DNA of 7,372 nt from a bacterium (GTDB taxonomy: Bacteria > Patescibacteriota > Gracilibacteria > JAUYGZ01 > DAOVYC01). Position numbers and translations under genes: made by a program. Under the pieces are notes generated by a model. The model saw only the letters and a list, made by a program, of their open reading frames with translations, did no database searches and had not been told where the DNA came from. Position 1 is the first letter of the stretch. Each line of letters begins with the position of its first letter. This document shows positions 1-5,359 of this stretch, piece by piece. The stretch is taken from contig DAOVYC010000031.1 in the NCBI GenBank assembly GCA_030635805.1, positions 1 through 7,372 of the forward strand, written 5' to 3'.

Positions 1-28
1 AAAATAAAAGATAAAAAATAAAAGATTT
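1..28. repeat. 7-bp tandem repeat, AARATAA x4
   Basis: Four 7-base units lie end to end: AAAATAA, AAGATAA, AAAATAA, AAGATTT (the last matches at 5 of 7 positions). The tract reaches the left window edge, so it may be longer. Low complexity makes this the weakest of the heptamer tracts. Its exact 7-base phase matches the tracts in the other gaps. A short G-rich stretch with TAGGC/TAGGGG follows at 31-40. Confidence 0.5.
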
Positions 29-92
29 GTAGGCTAGGGGTTTGATTATGCATTATCGATGTAGTTTCGACAATTTATTTGGTTCGTGGAGA

Positions 93-121
93 TTGAATTA
101 TTTTTGGATTTGTGTTATAAT
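93..121 (+). promoter_or_regulatory. sigma70-type promoter with extended -10
   Basis: A TTGAAT -35 box (93-98) is followed by exactly 17 bases and a perfect TATAAT -10 box (116-121). The -10 is preceded by TG at 113-114 with one base before the hexamer, which is the extended -10 arrangement. Transcription would start near 128, giving a leader of about 22 bases before the ATG at 150. That leader is AT-rich and has no Shine-Dalgarno sequence. This is the only near-consensus promoter I could find in the window. Confidence 0.75.
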
Positions 122-149
122 TACATGATCTATTATTTAATAAATAATT

Positions 150-476
150 ATGAATAAAGAACAACTTGTTGAAGACATTTTGAGTGTTGAAAAACTTCAT
201 CAGGATAAGTCTCTTGATAGAGATGGAGAAAATCTTTTTGGGTTATTTCGTGAAAAACTTTTAGGAATTTTGAAGAATTATAATGGCGTTGAAGAAGAAA
301 TGACTGATGATCAAGTTCAAAAACACCAAGCACAAAAAGAGGTCACGTCTGAAGAAATTAGGGAGGGTATTTTAAAGCTTAATTTGGCTGATGTTGATAT
401 CAAAAACCCAGTCATAAAAAGTCTTACTCAGATTGTTAGCAAGATTAAAAATCACAATATCAATAAAGCGGCTTAA
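150..476 (+). CDS. small charged soluble protein, function unknown
   Basis: I do not recognise this 108-residue protein. It is rich in Lys, Glu, Asp and Gln, has no Cys and no signal peptide or membrane segment, and looks mostly helical. An acidic, Gln-rich middle (about residues 47-70) separates an N-terminal part from a C-terminal helix (about 84-105, with an Ile/Val/Leu pattern). The ATG at 150 follows a near-consensus promoter by 29 bases, and no Shine-Dalgarno is present. The stop TAA (474-476) overlaps the stop of the convergent kinase gene by three bases. The strong promoter and uninterrupted frame support a real gene. No function is proposed. Confidence 0.7.
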   Translation: MNKEQLVEDILSVEKLHQDKSLDRDGENLFGLFREKLLGILKNYNGVEEEMTDDQVQKHQAQKEVTSEEIREGILKLNLADVDIKNPVIKSLTQIVSKIKNHNINKAA

Positions 477-1021
477 GTCTCAATCTCAGCTATAATTTTT
501 GCTCGGAGCTCTTCCAGAGTTCCTTCGTTGACGATGAGATGATCGACCATGCGCATACACTCGCCGACCTGTTGGCCGTCTTTGGGTTGGTTAATCCCCA
601 GTCCTTTGTTGATAAGGGATTCGACTTCTTCGCGGGATCGGACGTCCCCTTTTCTGTCGCGACTTAAAATCCGTTTAATGAGAATTTCTTTGTTGGCGTG
701 AATACCAATGATGGTTATGTTTTCTATTTTGCGAAGTTCATTGATTTCCGCCGGATTGCGAATACCATCAATAACCCAGTCCTGATCCGGATCTGATTTG
801 ATAATTTCGAGAGCTTTGATGGCAAGTATTCCGGCGCCTTGTTCTAATCTCATTTGATTACCAAGATTCTGAAGATTTTCTCGAGATTCTTCGAGGTTTT
901 GTTTTCGTGCTTCGGCACGAATCAGGTCTGATAGAGTGATATGCCGGAAGCCTTTTTCAGTCAGCAATTTAACGACTTCGCCTTTGCCGGAAGCCATAAG
1001 GCCGGTGAGTCCGATGATCAT
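473..1021 (-). CDS. UPF0200-like P-loop nucleotide kinase
   Basis: This 182-residue cytosolic P-loop protein has a Walker A loop, GLMASGKG, at residues 7-14. SDLIRAEA (31-38) sits at the substrate-binding helix and VIDGIRNPAEI (83-93) resembles the Walker B/DGIR segment. A basic, lid-like stretch with R117, R121 and R123 follows, and the end reads DHLIVNEGTLEEL (160-172). The SGKGE loop, DGIR and C-terminal IVNEGT order match what I remember of the archaeal UPF0200 proteins, which are related to adenylate, dNMP and dephospho-CoA kinases. It is shorter than typical CoaE and lacks its usual DAD motif, so I prefer a nucleotide or nucleoside kinase with unknown substrate. The start follows the GGAATAA tract by one base, without a Shine-Dalgarno. 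It is last in the minus-strand series after purB, 117 bases downstream. Confidence 0.75.
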   Translation of the reverse strand: MIIGLTGLMASGKGEVVKLLTEKGFRHITLSDLIRAEARKQNLEESRENLQNLGNQMRLEQGAGILAIKALEIIKSDPDQDWVIDGIRNPAEINELRKIENITIIGIHANKEILIKRILSRDRKGDVRSREEVESLINKGLGINQPKDGQQVGECMRMVDHLIVNEGTLEELRAKIIAEIET

Positions 1022-1022
1022 G

Positions 1023-1057
1023 GGAATAAGGAATAAGGACTAAGGAATAAGGAATAA
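1023..1057. repeat. 7-bp tandem repeat, GGAATAA x5
   Basis: Five exact-length heptamers are present: GGAATAA, GGAATAA, GGACTAA, GGAATAA, GGAATAA, with only two substitutions in 35 bases. The tract begins one base upstream of the kinase start codon (1019-1021), so in the kinase mRNA it forms the last part of the leader as repeated TTATTCC. It occupies the place where a ribosome binding site would be expected. Confidence 0.9.
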
Positions 1058-1087
1058 AGGGTTTTACCCTTCGGCAAGCTCAAGGGT
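1057..1087. other. overlapping hairpins, possible switch or terminator
   Basis: AAGGGT (1057-1062), ACCCTT (1066-1071) and AAGGGT (1082-1087) are perfectly complementary in sequence, so the middle arm can pair with either neighbour. One option gives a stem of 6 with a 3-base loop, the other a stem of 6 with a 10-base loop. The right-hand version resembles the ACCCTTCG...AGGGT hairpin that I recall as a frequent intergenic element in many bacteria. It lies between purB and the kinase. No run of T follows on the minus strand, so a classical Rho-independent terminator is not supported. Confidence 0.45.
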
Positions 1088-1103
1088 CTACGGAGGGTTT
1101 TAA

Positions 1104-1139
1104 AATCCTGTTAATCCTATAATCAGGTAAATCAGGGTT
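1104..1139. repeat. imperfect inverted repeat, AATCCTG/CAGGGTT
   Basis: AATCCTG (1104-1110) and a second AATCCT (1113-1118) are followed by AATCAGG (1121-1127) and ATCAGGG (1131-1137), facing the other way. The outer arms pair as CCTG with CAGG plus one possible G:U pair. The stretch ends on the purB stop codon. A related AATCCTGATT occurs at 5322-5331, in the gap upstream of the rel gene. Confidence 0.4.
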
Positions 1140-2488
1140 CAGACAACTAGTTTTTCTGCGAGACCAGTATACGTAGCAGGGGTTAGTTTTTTGAGTCGCA
1201 GTTTTTCTGGTTTCGGGAGAGCAAGAGAGTCGATGAAAGAATTGAGGTCTTGGCGAGTAATGCGTTTGCCTCGGGTAAGTTTTTTTAGTTTTTCGTAGGG
1301 CTTTTCGATACCGTAGCGACGCATAACAGTTTGGAGAGCTTCGGCAAGAACTTCCAGGTTTTCGTCGAGATCTTTTTTGAGAACTTTCCGGTTTACCTTT
1401 AGTTTTCCGAGTCCTTTAAGGAGTGAAGTGTAAGCCAGAAGTGAGTAGCCGAGAGCTGATCCGATGTTCCGTTGAACAGTGGAATCGGTAAGGTCTCGTT
1501 GAAGACGAGAAATGGGCAGAGTACCAGCTAAGTGAGTAAGAAGAGTGTTGGCGAGACCAAGATTTCCTTCGGCGTTTTCAAAGTCGATAGGATTTACTTT
1601 GTGAGGCATGGTCGATGAACCGACTTCGCCTTCTTTTAATTTTTGTGAGAAGCAGTTTCGGGAAATATAGAGCCAGATGTCACGAGATAAATCCGTACAA
1701 ATTGTGTTGAAGCGAATAATGTTGTGATAGATTTCCGCCTGAAAATCGTGAGGTTCTATTTGGGTAGTAAGCGGGTTTGGTGTGAGCTTGAGAGACTTGA
1801 TAAACCTGGTGGAAAATCGAACCCAGTTTACTTCCGGATAGGCAATGTGATGAGCGGCAAAGGTGCCGGTAGCTCCGTTGAATTTTCCAAGATATTCTTG
1901 TTTTTTAAGCTGATTAATTTGCCGTTCAAGCCTTTTGGCAAAAACAAAAAATTCTTTGCCAAGAGTAGTAGGTGTGGCCGGTTGACCGTGAGTTCTGGCA
2001 AGTATGCTGATTTTTTTCCAGGCTTTTGATTTTTTGAGCAGATCTTGATGAATTTTGCCCATGGCCGGAAGAATAACATTTTTGATGCCATCTTTGAGCA
2101 TGAGAGCATAAGACAGATTATTGATATCTTCGGAAGTACAGGCGAAGTGAATAAATTCGCAGTATTTTTTAAGGGAAGTTTTTGAGAGTTTTTCTTTAAT
2201 AAAGTATTCAACCGCTTTGACGTCGTGATTGGTTGTTTTTTCGATAGTTTTAATTTTTTCAGCGTCTTTTTGAGAGAAATTTAGATATAAATTTCTCAGG
2301 GAATTGATCTCGTTTTTGGTGAACTTCCTAACCTCTTTGATATTCGGTTCAAGTGATAAGGCGATGAAAAATTCAACTTCAATGGTGATGCGATATTTCA
2401 TTAAAGCGGCTTCGGAAAAATATTCCGGGAGCTGAAGAACTTTTTCGCGGTAACGACCGTCGAGAGGAGAAAGGGAGAGGAGGGTCAT
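1139..2488 (-). CDS. purB: adenylosuccinate lyase
   Basis: PurB cleaves SAICAR to AICAR and fumarate in IMP synthesis, and adenylosuccinate to AMP and fumarate. It is a cytosolic tetramer in characterised members. The protein has 449 residues, close to the E. coli-type length. It begins with the family-typical SLSPLDGRY (5-13). TTNHDVKAVEY (85-95), TSEDINN (118-124), ARTHGQPATPTTLGKE (164-179, with H167 at the general-acid position) and the signature loop GSSTMPHKVNPIDFEN (290-305, with the catalytic serine) follow in order. RLQRDLTDSTVQRN (328-341) is also present, and all visible active-site segments look intact. The start is fixed by the conserved N-terminus, yet no Shine-Dalgarno precedes it. 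A 9-base repeat ends on its ATG. It lies 37 bases downstream of purE on the same strand, consistent with co-transcription. The stop is TGA, just where the family normally ends. Confidence 0.97.
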   Translation of the reverse strand: MTLLSLSPLDGRYREKVLQLPEYFSEAALMKYRITIEVEFFIALSLEPNIKEVRKFTKNEINSLRNLYLNFSQKDAEKIKTIEKTTNHDVKAVEYFIKEKLSKTSLKKYCEFIHFACTSEDINNLSYALMLKDGIKNVILPAMGKIHQDLLKKSKAWKKISILARTHGQPATPTTLGKEFFVFAKRLERQINQLKKQEYLGKFNGATGTFAAHHIAYPEVNWVRFSTRFIKSLKLTPNPLTTQIEPHDFQAEIYHNIIRFNTICTDLSRDIWLYISRNCFSQKLKEGEVGSSTMPHKVNPIDFENAEGNLGLANTLLTHLAGTLPISRLQRDLTDSTVQRNIGSALGYSLLAYTSLLKGLGKLKVNRKVLKKDLDENLEVLAEALQTVMRRYGIEKPYEKLKKLTRGKRITRQDLNSFIDSLALPKPEKLRLKKLTPATYTGLAEKLVV

Positions 2489-2513
2489 GGGTGGGATGGG
2501 TGAAATGGGTGAT
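2487..2513. repeat. 9-bp tandem repeat, ATGGGTGNN x3, on the purB start
   Basis: Three units, ATGGGTGGG, ATGGGTGAA and ATGGGTGAT, lie end to end. Read on the purB strand they are NNCACCCAT, and the last unit supplies the first two bases of the purB ATG (2486-2488). This gap differs from the others in having a 9-base rather than a 7-base period. Confidence 0.8.
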
Positions 2514-2525
2514 GCTGACTACAGT

Positions 2526-2975
2526 TTACATGAATTTCTTCTTTAAATCTTCTTTTCTTTGGAGAAGAGATTTTTGAATCTCTTCGTGAGTAAGACCAAA
2601 AATGCGAGCAATACAGAGGGCGGCATTTTTAGGGTCGAGAACAGTAAGAACCGGTGTTTCGGAAGGCATCTGAAGAGTCGAGTGGATATTGATTATATAA
2701 TCCTCTTTATCTTTGAATGGTGGACAAGCAATTACCGGATGAACTGAGTTCCCAGCGACAACGCCCGAAAGGGCGTTGGATCTGCCAGCGATAGTCATAT
2801 AAACAATGTCTGATTCTTGGTTATATTTTTCGATAATAGCTAAAACTTTTTCCGGAACTTTGTGTGCCGAACCTACATTCACTTCGTAAGGAATATTTAG
2901 ATTATTTAGTTCATCTGTGATTTTTTTGGCATGGTCTTGGTCTGATTCTGAGCCGAGAAGAAATACGGCGAGCAT
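2526..2975 (-). CDS. purE: class II PurE, AIR carboxylase type
   Basis: PurE forms CAIR in step 6 of IMP synthesis. There are two classes: class I rearranges N5-CAIR made by PurK, and class II carboxylates AIR directly with CO2. This 149-residue protein has GSESD (8-12) and the class II hallmarks: SAHK (36-39) rather than AHRTP, AGRSNALSG (63-71) rather than the class I AGGAAHLPG, and GNSVHPVIACPP (75-86). LQMP (101-104) and the DPKNAAL stretch (114-120) are also conserved. From memory these segments resemble the PurE half of animal PAICS and Treponema denticola PurE. It lies between rel (17-base gap) and purB (37-base gap), probably one transcript. No Shine-Dalgarno precedes the ATG, and the leader is CCCTANC heptamers. 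No purK is visible here. I am sure of the PurE fold and fairly sure of the class. Confidence 0.93.
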   Translation of the reverse strand: MLAVFLLGSESDQDHAKKITDELNNLNIPYEVNVGSAHKVPEKVLAIIEKYNQESDIVYMTIAGRSNALSGVVAGNSVHPVIACPPFKDKEDYIINIHSTLQMPSETPVLTVLDPKNAALCIARIFGLTHEEIQKSLLQRKEDLKKKFM

Positions 2976-2977
2976 GT

Positions 2978-2998
2978 GATAGGGGTTAGGGGCTAGGC
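2978..2998. repeat. 7-bp tandem repeat, GNTAGGG x3, over the rel stop
   Basis: Three consecutive heptamers, GATAGGG, GTTAGGG and GCTAGGC, fill the whole rel-purE gap and run into the end of rel. The rel stop codon (2993-2995, TAG on the minus strand) is the TAG core of the third unit. The purE start codon (2973-2975) lies two bases from the first unit. A similar GGCTAGGGG occurs at 32-40. Confidence 0.8.
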
Positions 2999-4867
2999 GG
3001 AAACTGCGGTCGTGCTACAAATTTTTTCGACACCATCTATATTCTCAATTTTATTGATTAACAGATCCAGTTGTTCATAGTCAGTAACTTCGATTTTTAT
3101 TTCCAATATATTTTTTTTATTCTCTGTTATTTTGTTAAAATCTAAAATTTCGACCTGTGCCTCTTTAATCATTTTTGTAATATCAAACAAAATGTTTTTT
3201 TTGTTCCCTATCTGAAGACCAATATTTGTTTGTATACCACCTTTTTGCTGACCTTCCCAGGAAACGCTGATGAGCCTTGTTTTGTTATAATTTTTTAATA
3301 CATTACAGCTGAACCTGTGAATAGTTACATGTCCACCGCGGGTAATATAGCCAATAATAGGATCTCCCGGGTCGGGCTTGCAACAACTTGCCAGCTTCGT
3401 TTCATATCCTTTTTGTCCTGTGATAAGAATGTTTGGTTTTGTAATCTTCTTCGAGGTCTCACCCTTTTTCCACTTGAGAGATTCCGGTCTTTTTCGGAAA
3501 AAGTTGTGTTCGGGAAAAAGTTGCTTGAGAATTGAAAGTGCTGATATTTTTTCACGAGCAATATTTTCAAGAATTTTTTCACGTGCCTTGATGGTAAGTT
3601 TTTTGTTTCCAATATTTCTAAGAATCAAATTTTCAGCGTCTAATTCTGATTTTCCCAGATTTTTCAGATGTTTATTCAGAATTTTTTTTCCCTCCCGGAT
3701 AACATCTTCCTGCTTGAGGGATTCTATCCAGGTATGGATTTTTTCACGTGCTTTTTGAGTTTTTACGAAAGAAAGCCAATATCTGTTTGGAGTTCTTTTG
3801 GGATCGGTTTGAACTTCGGCGGTGCTACTGTTTTTTAATTCAAAGTCCATGGGGACATTTTCTCCATCAACTTTTCCGCTCACACAGTGATCTCCAATAT
3901 CAGAATGAACCGCATAGGCAAAATCAACGATGGTAGCCCCCTTGGGGAGGTCAATTATGTCACCGTGGGGTGTAAGTACAAAAATACGATCGCTAAAGAG
4001 ATTAAGTTTTACCGATTGAGAATATTCCCGGCTATCACTCTTGAGACTTTCGTGCAGATCTACAAGATTTTTAACCCATTGAATTTTTTCTTCATAATTT
4101 TTGCTGTATTGAGCTTGTTTTTTTGAAAGATTGTCCGTAAAAGTTCTTTCCTTGGTTTCTTTTTCTTTGTACCACCAGTGAGCCGCGATACCAAATTGAG
4201 CTTCGGCATGCATTTCTTCCGTGCGGATTTGTATTTCGACGGGTTTGTTGTAGTTTCCTTCTGAAAGTCCGGTAATAATGGTGTGCAAGCTCCTATATCC
4301 ATTTACTTTTGGTGCGGCAATATAATCTTTGAACCGACCGGGTAAAAGTTGCCATTTATTGTGAATAAGCCCTAAAACCTTGTAACAATCTTCTTGATTT
4401 TTTACTATAACGCGTAGCGCAAAAAGATCGAGAACTTTATCTATTGAAGAAAAATCCTTTTTTTTGATTTTTTTGAATGTTGAATAATGTCCCTTGATTC
4501 GTCCTTCCACCGTTGCTTCAATACCATGCTCCTTCAAGAAGATTTTGATCGTTTCCTTCATAAGCTCAATATCTTTTGTATATTTTTTACTACTTCTTTC
4601 AAATTGTTTTTTTATATCTTCATAACTCTTTTTTTCAAGATTCTTAAAACAAAGGTCTTCTAATTTTCTTTTGAATTGAAAGATACCCAGTCTGTCTGCG
4701 ATCGGCACAAAGATGTCCAGGGCTTCTTGTGCATACATTTTTCGAACTCCTTTATCCAAAAAATAAAGATGCTGGAGACGATTTAATTTTTCCGCAAGTC
4801 GAATGATAATAACTCTAAGGTCTGTAGCCATCGCCAAAAACATTCTTCTTAGAGCGTCGACACTCAT
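2993..4867 (-). CDS. relA: RelA/SpoT-type (p)ppGpp synthetase, C-terminal main part
   Basis: This piece makes (p)ppGpp from ATP and GDP/GTP. Its 624 residues hold the C-terminal end of the HD domain (1-60), the synthetase domain (about 115-235), TGS (292-352), a helical linker, the CC/zinc-finger-like segment (C495, C496, H517, C521) and an ACT domain (about 545-624). The synthetase has GRIKGHYSTFKK (122-133), GRFKDYIAAPKVNGYRSLHT (177-196) and EIQIRTEEMH (211-220). The loop reads RFKD, the RxKD form of bifunctional Rel/SpoT enzymes, not the ExDD of E. coli RelA. In the hydrolase remnant the usual KLADRLHNM is RLAEKLNRL, so key Asp and Asn positions are changed. The same frame continues upstream to TAA at 4982-4984, and beyond it lies the missing N-terminus. 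The ATG at 4867 is the first usable start after that stop. AGGAG touches it directly, which is too close for a normal ribosome site. Confidence 0.93.
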   Translation of the reverse strand: MSVDALRRMFLAMATDLRVIIIRLAEKLNRLQHLYFLDKGVRKMYAQEALDIFVPIADRLGIFQFKRKLEDLCFKNLEKKSYEDIKKQFERSSKKYTKDIELMKETIKIFLKEHGIEATVEGRIKGHYSTFKKIKKKDFSSIDKVLDLFALRVIVKNQEDCYKVLGLIHNKWQLLPGRFKDYIAAPKVNGYRSLHTIITGLSEGNYNKPVEIQIRTEEMHAEAQFGIAAHWWYKEKETKERTFTDNLSKKQAQYSKNYEEKIQWVKNLVDLHESLKSDSREYSQSVKLNLFSDRIFVLTPHGDIIDLPKGATIVDFAYAVHSDIGDHCVSGKVDGENVPMDFELKNSSTAEVQTDPKRTPNRYWLSFVKTQKAREKIHTWIESLKQEDVIREGKKILNKHLKNLGKSELDAENLILRNIGNKKLTIKAREKILENIAREKISALSILKQLFPEHNFFRKRPESLKWKKGETSKKITKPNILITGQKGYETKLASCCKPDPGDPIIGYITRGGHVTIHRFSCNVLKNYNKTRLISVSWEGQQKGGIQTNIGLQIGNKKNILFDITKMIKEAQVEILDFNKITENKKNILEIKIEVTDYEQLDLLINKIENIDGVEKICSTTAVSA

Positions 4868-4984
4868 CTCCTGCTTATGTTCTTCCGGGGTACCAAGAAG
4901 TGGTGACTCATTTTTTTCATTAAATTTAATTATTTGATACAGATTATCTACAAGTTTTCTGACATTTTCTCCAAATTCAATTTA
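4868..4984 (-). other. in-frame TAA and 38 start-less codons joining the two rel pieces
   Basis: The stop TAA at 4982-4984 is in the same frame as the 624-residue piece (distance from 4984 to 4867 is 117 bases, 39 codons). The 38 codons after it still read like Rel protein: EFGENVRKLVDNLYQI aligns with the usual EEFGEEVARLVDGV-type segment. They contain no ATG, GTG or TTG. A full-length reading of 84 + stop + 38 + 624 gives about 747 positions, normal for long Rel proteins. One base change (for example AAA or GAA to TAA) would explain the break. Either it is a real nonsense mutation or a sequencing or assembly error. Confidence 0.85.
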
Positions 4985-5236
4985 AATTTCATTTAAAACC
5001 TGATTGTCAAAGAAGGGAGTTTTTTGTAAAAAACAGGCACAAAGTGTTTCGGCGTCCGGTTTTAACTCAAGCAGTATCTGGGCAGAGACTGAATAATTTT
5101 CGATATATGGAATTCCCCAAGGGATGAGATGATCTGCAAATTTTTCTTTTGCCATTTCTATAGCACGCTGAACTCTCCGGACATCTTGCTCCGAAAGATA
5201 TTTTTGAATTGCTGATGTGAATTTTGCTTCGGTCAT
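4982..5236 (-). CDS. N-terminal piece of the split rel gene, degenerate HD domain
   Basis: The 84 residues match the start of Rel/SpoT proteins: a helical opening (SEQDVRRVQRAIEMAKEKFAD, 15-35), then GIPYIENYSVSAQILLELKPDAETLCACFLQ (41-71). In active hydrolases this region reads roughly PYxxHPLxVAxIL...LLHDVVED. Here the first metal-binding His is Asn (ENYSV) and the HD pair is replaced by QK (FLQKTP), so (p)ppGpp hydrolysis is not expected. It ends at the in-frame TAA, in the middle of a helix, so the piece alone is not a complete domain. The ATG lacks a Shine-Dalgarno and has no clear promoter. The TAG heptamer tract lies just upstream. It could be annotated as one pseudogene with 2993-4867. 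Confidence 0.75.
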   Translation of the reverse strand: MTEAKFTSAIQKYLSEQDVRRVQRAIEMAKEKFADHLIPWGIPYIENYSVSAQILLELKPDAETLCACFLQKTPFFDNQVLNEI

Positions 5237-5240
5237 TATC

Positions 5241-5267
5241 TAGTGGTAGCTTGTAGTTTGTAGGGGA
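5241..5267. repeat. 7-bp tandem repeat, TAGNTTG-like x3-4
   Basis: TAG recurs at 5241, 5247, 5254 and 5261, giving TAGTGG (6 bases), TAGCTTG, TAGTTTG and TAGGGGA. The unit is less exact than in other gaps. It lies directly upstream of the rel N-terminal start codon (5234-5236) and takes the place of a ribosome binding site. Confidence 0.55.
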
Positions 5268-5275
5268 ACAATAGG

Positions 5276-5313
5276 ACACGAATTGAACGAATTAAACTAA
5301 TTAGGACGAATGT
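5276..5313. repeat. dispersed 38-bp module, copy 1 (CGAAT units)
   Basis: Units CGAAT, CGAAT, CTAAT and CGAAT begin at 5279, 5288, 5297 and 5307, so the spacing is 9, 9, 10. The segment aligns without gaps to 6944-6981: I count 27 identical positions of 38, with the same unit spacing. It lies between the glycosyltransferase and rel genes. It shows no open frame and no good hairpin of its own. Confidence 0.7.
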
Positions 5314-5338
5314 ACTTCTGAAATCCTGATTCACTGGA

Positions 5339-5359
5339 GCTTATTGCTTACTGCTTACT
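5339..5359. repeat. 7-bp tandem repeat, GCTTACT x3, over a stop codon
   Basis: GCTTATT, GCTTACT and GCTTACT are consecutive. The tract covers the stop codon of the glycosyltransferase (5348-5350) and its last few codons, so the protein tail ASKQ is partly written by the repeat. The 14 bases at 5346-5359 are identical to 7020-7033, just upstream of ribH. Confidence 0.8.

Noticed and set aside
1139..1141. UGA-as-glycine code (as in Gracilibacteria/SR1)
   Set aside because: purB ends with TGA exactly after its usual YTGLAEKLV tail, and ribE also ends at TGA at normal length.
1724..2211. Open frames of 101 and 127 residues on both strands inside purB
   Set aside because: They are overlapping shadows of purB, which has complete conserved motifs; their own products show no domain.
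2978..2998. Telomere-like TTAGGG repeat
   Set aside because: Only three imperfect units inside a gene junction; it fits the series of heptamer tracts better.
3317..4302. Several open frames on both strands inside rel
   Set aside because: They lie fully inside the conserved synthetase, TGS and linker coding sequence and have low-complexity, Phe/Ser-rich products typical of shadows.
4946..4972. Restart of rel at the ATG at 4963-4965, with GGAG four bases upstream
   Set aside because: This ATG is out of frame with rel and reaches a stop after five codons.
4870..4984. Re-coding of TAA as a sense codon to keep rel intact
   Set aside because: TAA also ends gene 1, the kinase, purE and the glycosyltransferase at natural family or gene ends, so general TAA reassignment does not fit.
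5240..5345. Promoter for rel on the minus strand (TTTAAT, 17 bases, TATTGT)
   Set aside because: Both boxes match the consensus poorly and lie inside the repeat modules; not better than chance.
5241..5359. CRISPR array in the repeat-rich gap
   Set aside because: Units are 7-9 bases with no spacers of regular length; there are no cas genes.
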